This document shows, one piece after another, positions 57,691 through 64,000 of a stretch of DNA of 64,000 bases. The first letter of the stretch is position 1. Every line of letters begins with the position of its first letter. The position numbers were made by a program, and so were the translations under genes. The notes under the pieces are model-generated. The model saw only the letters and a list, made by a program, of their open reading frames with translations, was not told where the DNA came from and made no database searches. The stretch covers positions 672,001-736,000 of the forward strand of contig WPIO01000103.1 of assembly GCA_009760855.2 (NCBI GenBank). Reading direction: 5' to 3'. Source of the stretch: Cristatella mucedo (lineage: Eukaryota; Bryozoa; Phylactolaemata; Cristatellidae).

Positions 57691-58421
57691 TCGCGAAGGT
57701 GGCATTCTGCTCAACTGCGGCGTTTGAGCGTCCTTGCGGCGTTTGCATTCGTGGCGCTGACACACGCGGCCACAAAGTAGTTGGCGGAAGTTTACATATG
57801 ATAAACGCGGGGCTGACAAACTAACTATCTAGGATGCTGCCTTCGTCATAGCAAACACCGATTCCATAAAGAGAAGGCGTATTTCATGTTACCACTTACG
57901 GGCAATGGAATGATGAATGCCATGGAATGTGTACGTATCAGCCCTAAGATAATCCTTGTTATAAAAGCGAGGCTCCACTGAGACGCTTATACTTGCCGGG
58001 GGGACGATGGCGCCCGGAAACGGCAGCAGAACATTTTTAGAGCGTACTGCTGATAAAAAACCTAGAACAATATTCAGTTCTCCTCGGGCGCTGTGATGCA
58101 CGAATAATAAAGTGTAGGTTCTTTGATTCAACAACGTCATTTACAGAGCGGCAGAAGAGCCGCCCAGGCTGGCTATCGCTCACTCTTGCAGGCATTAAAG
58201 AATCCTGCCAGCTGCAGCACTCGAACTTCAGACTTAAGTCGTGAAGTGCAAGCGCCGTATCTCTAGTGCTTCGTTACTATTCTTATCATTTACGCTATTT
58301 TACCGTGAGAACTTTACTTTTACGGCATTGATTATTGTCCGCAGCAAAATGCTCGTACTTTCGGTAGCTGGGTAGCTCAGGAAAAAAAACGCGATTCTTC
58401 AATGTCATTGCTAATCGTGCG

Positions 58422-58453
58422 TTCGCTTGGGCGTCCGCGGACGCCCAAGCGAA
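58422..58453. repeat. Perfect 32-base palindrome
   Basis: TTCGCTTGGGCGTCCG followed immediately by its exact complement, centred on CCGCGG, no spacer. It lies in intron C-D of copy 2 and belongs to no repeat family I recognise here. Confidence 0.92.
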
Positions 58454-59057
58454 GCTCTAGCGGAAATATCGGCTGCTTTGCCTCGTCATTTCTGCCACGG
58501 TTACGCTGGGCTAAGGTGGGAAGGTGCTAGAGAGAGAATCCGACAGCGGCCGCTCTAGCAGCACAGAAGTGGTCCGCCGCTGGAATCTTCTAAGTAGATT
58601 CTCCGCTTCGCTGTATTCGCTACTGTGCGTCTCGCCAGTTACCCGGTAGTCGGCGCGCGCCCGGTGCTTCAGCGGCAGAATGCCGACGCCGCCTGTTGTG
58701 CTTGCGTTACCGCGGCGGCTGCGTGTCGTACGGCTCGTACTGTCCTGTCTCGCATTTCGACCGCTCTGTACTGACGGCTCTCACCACGATCCGCCCTCAC
58801 TCTCTGCCTGCCACCGTTCTCCAGCGTCATTGCCGCAGACGGAGGCTCGCGTACGCGCCCTTGGCCTCGCTGTCCGTCCACCGCCGGCTTGAGAGGGGCG
58901 GCGATTGGCAGACGGCGCACTGTGCGTAGCAGCGGAGCCTTGAGCGGCAGCGAGGCTGCGCCTCTTCGCCGCTGGCGCGGCGTTGCTTGCTTCCGCTCTC
59001 TAGCCGACTCCGCGCTGCAGCGCCGGCGAAGTAGAAGTTCTCGTTTTTCTTTCTCAG

Positions 59058-59345
59058 GTGCTTCCGGTGGTGGTGTTCTTCAGTACCATTATCTCGATGC
59101 TGTATTATCTCGGATGGATGCAGCTGCTGATACAAAAAATAGCGTTGGTGATGCAGATTACGATGGGGACAACTGCTGGGGAGTCGCTGTGTGCGGCGGC
59201 CAACATCTTCGTCGGCATGACTGAAGCACCATTGATAATCGCTCCTCTGCTGCCTGACATGACGCGGTCAGAGTTGCACGCTGTGATGACCAGCGGATTC
59301 GCCACAATTGCCGGCAGCGTATTGGCCATTTATATCGGCTTTAAG
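59058..59345 (+). CDS. Nucleoside transporter copy 2, exon D (altered selectivity motif)
   Basis: 96 codons, phase 0, 78 of 96 residues identical to copy 1. [80 protein letters not shown]. The Na+-site residues (Asn and Val of NIFV, Thr-Ile of FATIAG) and the Glu of TEAP are kept. The Gln of the GQTE motif is Met. In human CNTs this position is Gln in CNT1 and CNT3 and Met in the purine-selective CNT2. The acceptor is CTTTCTCAG at 59057 and the donor is AAG|GTGAAA. Confidence 0.92.
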
Positions 59346-59693
59346 GTGAAAGAATTAGCAGTTGCCCTACGATCGTACCCGTCTTTGGTCTGTACTTGAC
59401 CAAATAGTTGTGGGAAATTTGCTGAAGAAGTGGCGTACTCCACCCAATTTCAAACAGTCTTGACGCAATGCGAAAACAGTATGCTAGTCAATCAAAGTAT
59501 AAAAAAACAGCCGATGGCATATTTCTCAAGAAAGATGGGTAGTCTATCATGGCGTAATATACCATTCTGATGACTCACGCACCCAGTGCAGTGCTGTCAT
59601 GCAATCTTATTCCCAAGTGACACCAACCGGCTAGCTGTCTGAACCCATCGGAGCAGCTGACTAATGGGCATTTACATACATGTCATCTATAAA

Positions 59694-59732
59694 TATAAAT
59701 ATAATTCATTTGCATAGCGCCCTAAGGGAACT
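59694..59732 (-). mobile_element. SINE-1 tail remnant, cut by LINE-A
   Basis: ATAATTCATTTGCATAGCGC CCTAAGGGAACTTA is the complement of the SINE-1 3' end. It stops where the LINE-A copy begins, with CTTA shared by both at the junction. Confidence 0.7.
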
Positions 59733-60208
59733 TACGCTGACCCACAAGGCCCGCCACGGCTTGGCTCCTTCGTACCTAGCTGAACTGCTGCATCAGTTTC
59801 AGCCTGTTCGCGCCGTCAGGTCCTGTGTGGACAATAAATTAGCTGTCCCATTCCTCCGCTTAAAGACAGTTGGCGACAGAAGCTTTAGCTCTGCAGGTCC
59901 TAGACTGTGGAACTCGCTTCCACAATTCTTACGCAACGACATCTACTCTCCAACTGCCGACTATGGCACATCTTTTTCAGCGGTCCTGAACTGCTACTTC
60001 TATGCTACTCACTACCTCAACTGCTCTCCTAACTCTGCTATGCTTCCCACTTTCTCTTTGTTGCGTGAGACGAAGTCTGTTGGCTACCGAATGCGTACCG
60101 AAAGCCGCTTAGGCTGTGAGTGTGCTATGCAAAACTCTCCTGCGTAACACCCACATCGTCTTTATGACTTTGTGGAGTTACTGACGGAGATACATTACAT
60201 TACATTAT
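59733..60208 (+). mobile_element. LINE-A, 5'-truncated, in intron D-E of copy 2
   Basis: TLTHKARHGLAPSYLAELLH, LRSCVDNKLAVPFLRLKTVG, SAGPRLWNSLPQFLRNDIYS, ending with GTGGAGTTACTGACGGAGAT and (ACATT)3. The frame is intact from 59733 to 60147, so the copy is probably young. It is nearly identical to the copy at 370-860. Confidence 0.87.
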
Positions 60209-60340
60209 AATCCCTATCCAGGTGGTTCGCATATACTACGGGGCTTGAGCTCACGACCTCGGTCGGCCATCAAATCTATTCAGCTCGACCTTGATCAGGG
60301 CGAGCACCTTAATCACTAGCCGAGATCAGCATGGCATAAC
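60209..60340 (-). mobile_element. SINE-1, reverse
   Basis: CTATCCAGGTGGTTCGCATA, GGGGCTTGAGCTCACGACCT, GGGCGAGCACCTTAATCACT, read from tail to head. Together with the remnant at 59694-59732 it suggests that LINE-A landed inside an older reverse SINE-1. Confidence 0.72.
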
Positions 60341-60418
60341 CTATGATGAGTCTGAGTTGAGCTCTCTCTTCTTCGCGTCTTTCTATCTGTCTATGTATCT
60401 ATCTATCTATCTATCTAT

Positions 60419-60528
60419 TGAGCATGCCACCTCTAACTATTCAATCGTGCTTCCTTTGCAGCAAACGTAAAGCGCCCAGAAAGAGATTGAGTTCTCTGAG
60501 GGCGCTTTATTAAATGCATTATCACTAG
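60419..60528 (+). mobile_element. LINE-B tail fragment
   Basis: GAGCATGCCACCTCTAACTA, GCAGCAAACGTAAAGCGCCC, AGAAAGAGATTGAGTTCTCT, GAGGGCGCTTTATTAAATGC. Confidence 0.8.
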
Positions 60529-60530
60529 TA

Positions 60531-60592
<62 letters not shown>

Positions 60593-60651
60593 ATCTCTTT
60601 TCTATCTATATATCTACCTATACGTATTGATCTCGCTCTATCTTACTCTCC

Positions 60652-60722
<71 letters not shown>
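60529..60722. repeat. (CTAT)n then (CT)n microsatellites
   Basis: CTAT units at 60532-60590 (and a shorter block at 60395-60417), then CT units at 60650-60721, ending about 100 bases before exon E of copy 2. Confidence 0.92.
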
Positions 60723-60723
<1 letters not shown>

Positions 60724-60824
60724 GAACACTTGTAGTCGCATTTACTTCCACCTTTTCGTTCGCAGCCTCTGAGAATCGGGAGATGACTCGCTCAGCTGTA
60801 GCTGTACTCTGCCACCTCTTGCAG

Positions 60825-61139
60825 ATACCGGCCAATCACCTGTTGTCGGCCTCACTGATGTCGGCGCCTGCCGCTCTTGCCCTATCAAAGCTCTTCTACC
60901 CGGAGACAAAGCGCTCAAAGACCACTTTCAAGGATATAAATAACATTCCAAAAGGCCCCGAGAAAAGTCTTCTGGATGCAGCCTCGGCTGGAGCATCAAT
61001 GGCCGTGTCGCTTGTGAGCAATATCGCGGCCAACTTGATAGCATTTGTTGCTGTCAAGAAATTTCTCAACGAAACTCTCAAGTGGTTCGGCGCCAGAGTT
61101 GGCATTGCTCCACCAACATATCCAGACTTTACTTTCGAG
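60825..61139 (+). CDS. Nucleoside transporter copy 2, exon E
   Basis: 105 codons, phase 0, 83 of 105 residues identical to copy 1. IPANHLLSASLMSAPAALAL, SKLFYPETKRSKTTFKDINN, a variable loop, DAASAGASMAVSLVSNIAAN, LIAFVAVKKFLNETLKWFGA, FTFE. The acceptor is CACCTCTTGCAG at 60824 and the donor is GAG|GTAAGT. The frame is open upstream through the CT repeat (Ser-Leu), which is not coding. Confidence 0.92.
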
Positions 61140-62124
61140 GTAAGTGATATCTCAAACGCGTGCAAGTTAAATGCTCATGACTCGGTAATGGCAGAGACTA
61201 GTCGTATACATAGCGCTCGGGCTCTCAGCTTCTCAGAGTCTATCTAGACTCAGCAATACAGACCTCGTCTGAGGGTCCAAAGAGCGAAAAATAGTTAAAT
61301 GTTCTTGTAAAAGAGACCAAGTTACATAATCTGTGACATTATAGCACACAAATCCTAACTTAAAGCAGCTTAATATAACAGTTTTATGTCAGGCTTAGAA
61401 GCATGCTGCCTTTTCCGTTACGAATATAAGCAATCCTTTACTCGGTGTGCCGAGATTCGGCTCTAGCGCAAGTTAGCGCTCCCCCCCCCCCAGGAAGCAG
61501 AGGCTGCGATAGCGAGGCTGCGCCTTGCGAACGCGGTGGGGGAGAAGACGTAAATCCTCAATAAGTTGAGCACTCGACCGCTAGCCTAGAGGTTACGGGA
61601 TCACTAGCCGCTCGAAACGAAACTGCTTTTTTGCTTTATTTCCACGGCAGAGCGCCTGCGTTCGCTCTGTATTGCGAATCGCTGCTATTCTCTCATCCGT
61701 CGCTCGAGGCCGCGCTCACTTGTTCAGCCATTTTGGGGCTCGCGCCGACGCGGTTGCGGGGGTGGACCACTCGTGGGCTTTACCCTGCACCGCCCTGGTC
61801 GTATCGAGTAGATACATCAGGATGCAGGTTTATCAAAGGTCAGGGTCGGATGCTCGTCTTCGACGACCAAGAGGCCTTGCGGTGCATGTAAAGCGCCTAT
61901 TGGATGAAAGCCTCTGTGGACTCTAATGTCGCTATTTGAACTCGGGTAGTTTTGACAGCTTGTTATTTCTTTGACTTCGTTGCTTGCTGTGCCATATTGA
62001 TGGAAAAAATAATATTTTTTATTTCGTCTCAGCGCGACAACTCACACTGAATTATTGCAGTAACTCGTCGAGTGAATAGCGGAGAGAGACGGAGAGAGAA
62101 AGAGGGAAACCGAAAAAGAGCGAG

Positions 62125-62285
62125 CGCGGCAGAGCACTGGTGGAGAGCAGAGCGGAGCACTGGTAGAGAGCAGAGCAGAGCACTGGTGGAGAGCAGAGCA
62201 GAGCACTGGTGGAGAGCAGAGCAGAGCACTGGTGGAGAGCAGAGCAGAGCACTGGTGGAGAGCAGAGCAGAGAGGAGTGGAAAGC
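62125..62285. repeat. 23-base minisatellite, about 6 copies
   Basis: Unit GCACTGGTGGAGAGCAGAGCAGA, nearly identical in the middle copies. ORFs across it on both strands are artefacts. Confidence 0.92.
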
Positions 62286-62934
62286 ACAGGTAGAAAGCAG
62301 AGTCGAGTTGAGCAAAGGAAAGAAGAAATCTAGTGAAAAACGCTTTAGGCGGGATTCGTTGAGCGTGCTCTATTACTGGATCGAAGTATAGTCAATGAGC
62401 AACTGAGTAGCAGGTCATTCAAAGACATTGGAGAGGCCGTAGTCAATTTTTCCTTTTCCTGGCCTTATTGTTTCGTCGACGTGAATGTGCACCATAATGA
62501 ACTACTTATGTTTTCTGAAATTGTGCTCGTTATCGCTAATTGTTTGGTGTCATTCTTTAGCAGGGTACTTAAAGTGCTCAGAATAGAAAAAACCTAGCTC
62601 ATTAGGAACGTTATGATAATTATTTATAATTCCAATTAGTATTCACCTTTGCAGAGACTGTCGTGAGTTATTATGTAAATTTCTTTCGTGTCGCTCGCTA
62701 TGCTATGTTACTACTCTTCTGAACCAGTAAAACCCTTATTTCGGAGGTCGGCTTGGGCTAGAAACTTGATTGGAAGTTAGGATGGCACTTAAAGAACCGT
62801 TTTATATCTGTCCCATTTATACTTGGGTGACATAAATAATTTCTTGGGAAGGTCAAGCTTCTTTGATCGCTGGCTTTTACCATCAAGCGGGTGCTTTAAA
62901 AAAAAAACTTTGTATTTGACCCGTTCTGCACCGC

Positions 62935-63065
62935 AGGAATGCAGTGCAGGCTGGAGTGTAGGAGTGCACTATAGGCTGAAGCACAGAAGCACAATTCAGC
63001 CTGAAGTGCAAGAATGCAATATAGGTTGAAGCATAGGAAAGCAATTAAGCCCGAAGTGTAGGAAT
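62935..63065. repeat. 25-base minisatellite, 5 copies
   Basis: Five units of exactly 25 bases starting AGGAATGCAGTGCAGGCTGG, diverged at 20-40% of positions. A sixth related unit is at about 63680 (AGGAATGTAACATAGGCTGC). Confidence 0.88.
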
Positions 63066-63961
63066 CAGAGTACTCAGTTGCCACTTGGGTGGGTACCCTT
63101 GGGCAACCGTTGCTAAAGCAAGCCAGCCCTGCCCATCCACGCCCACCCATGGCCCAGAAGTGTGGTCGCCCGACCCTCGTACGCATACCCATACCCAGAT
63201 TGGCTCGTTCTGGCCAGAGACGTTGTCTCGGATCACGTGCAGAGGCGTCTCAACAGCAGTCGGCTTCTTCTTCAACTCGCGCTCGATTGCGGTGGCATCG
63301 ACGTTTGTTGTGACTCGGAGGTGTTTGGCAATTTCGATTTGAACTTTGAAAGCCCGTCGTCCCGATCACGAGCTGACTTCCGAATCCGGCGGACCCGACC
63401 GAAACTCGGCAGAAAACTTCGCGAAAAGCTCCCCCGTGTGACTCCGTGAGAGAGAACTGCGACCCTCAGAACTCAGCCGTTCGAGTTCCAAAAGGCAGGT
63501 ACTAAAAGAACTCCTCAGAAGTCAGCCGTTTGAACTCCGTAAGTGGAATTTTTATAAGGCAGGCCAATACACACTCACCAGACCTCAGCCGCTACCCACC
63601 CCCACCCTGAGCCTATGGACACGGATGGATGTGGGCGTGAGTATGGGTATAGGCACGCATTTGAGGGCTCTGGTAGGAATGTAACATAGGCTGCAGCGTA
63701 CGAGCGAAGTACGCTGCACTCATTTCGGTGCTGATTTCAGCCAAACTAATCAAAATCGTGTCTTTTAAGTAGACCGATTGCTTTCTTAAATGACAGCTGT
63801 GAATCTGTGAGTTGATCCCGAGATATCCTTTGCATTATAGATAGCGTTAGCTAAAGATAATTTTGTATATAAGTAACTAAAATAATGTAGCTCTACTTCA
63901 CAGCTCGCTGCATTGAATTTATAGCGATGCGATACTGATCAAAATTTGCAATTCTTTGCAG

Positions 63962-64000
63962 TTCATTTGTTCGTACTTATTCTGGCCTCTGGCGTGGGTC
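63962..64000 (+). CDS. Nucleoside transporter copy 2, exon F (cut by window edge)
   Basis: Acceptor TTCTTTGCAG at 63961, then FICSYLFWPLAWV, which matches FICSYVLWPFAWV of copy 1. Only the first 13 codons are in the window. Whether copy 2 shares the enlarged glycosylated loop of copy 1 cannot be seen. Confidence 0.87.

Larger units (their letters stand above)
55868..59057 (+). other. Remainder of intron C-D of copy 2
   Basis: GC-rich (55868-56560 and 58430-59040) with a reverse LINE-B and a reverse LINE-A between, a 32-base perfect palindrome, and possible decayed SINE tails near 58050-58110. The ORFs in the GC-rich parts are compositional; no extra exon is needed, since exon C joins exon D in phase 0. 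Confidence 0.65.
61140..63961 (+). other. Intron E-F of copy 2
   Basis: 2822 bases. It has a C10 run near 61482, a GC-richer patch at 61480-61900, two minisatellites, and AT-rich unassigned DNA. At 63463 and 63511 a CCTCAGAA[C/G]TCAGCCGTT motif is repeated 48 bases apart. TACGCATACCCATACCC at about 63179 is roughly mirrored by GAGTATGGGTATAGGCACGC at about 63640. No exon recognised. Confidence 0.65.

Overview
The window is eukaryotic, from a repeat-rich invertebrate animal genome. The genes are split by GT-AG introns. The intergenic DNA is packed with 5'-truncated non-LTR retrotransposons, tRNA-derived SINEs and long AT, GA/CT and GATA-type simple repeats. I cannot name the species or phylum from the sequence. 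No prokaryotic feature, CRISPR array, rRNA gene or functional tRNA gene was seen.

The only convincing protein-coding content is two paralogous genes on the + strand for a concentrative (Na+-coupled) nucleoside transporter, the CNT / SLC28 family, closest to human CNT3. Copy 1 runs from 6489 to about 20193-20288 and shows seven exons, A to G, covering all the transmembrane core. Copy 2 runs from 53746 to the right edge and shows exons A to E plus the first 39 bases of F. The paired exons have identical lengths (A 285, B 145, C 192, D 288, E 315 bases) and identical phases, so this is a tandem gene duplication. The first coding exon, for the cytosolic N-terminus, is not securely found for either copy. 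By my hand alignment the copies are about 75-81% identical over exons C, D and E. They differ at a known substrate-selectivity residue: copy 1 has the Gly-Gln-Thr-Glu motif and copy 2 has Gly-Met-Thr-Glu. In vertebrate CNTs the Met form is the purine-preferring CNT2 state. This suggests that the two genes divide nucleoside uptake by substrate.

Layout: 1-6488 is repeats and unassigned DNA. 6489-20288 is copy 1, with LINE and SINE insertions in its introns. 20.3-53.7 kb is a 33-kb intergenic repeat field. It contains a composite LINE at 41955-45400 with three nested insertions, and two GC-rich islands (37.8-40.7 kb and 47.2-48.1 kb) that may be promoters. 53746-64000 is copy 2, whose 5' half is strikingly GC-rich, with a 93-base intron that starts with GC instead of GT.

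Repeat families, with names used only here: LINE-A is a CR1/L2/Rex-like non-LTR element ending in (TACAT)n. LINE-B is a second such element with an APE endonuclease and a YADD reverse transcriptase, a 3' stem-loop and an (ATT)n tail. SINE-1 has a tRNA-like head and a 3' tail that mimics LINE-B. SINE-2 has a tRNA-like head with a perfect B box and an internal hairpin. All copies look dead (frameshifts, stops, truncation).
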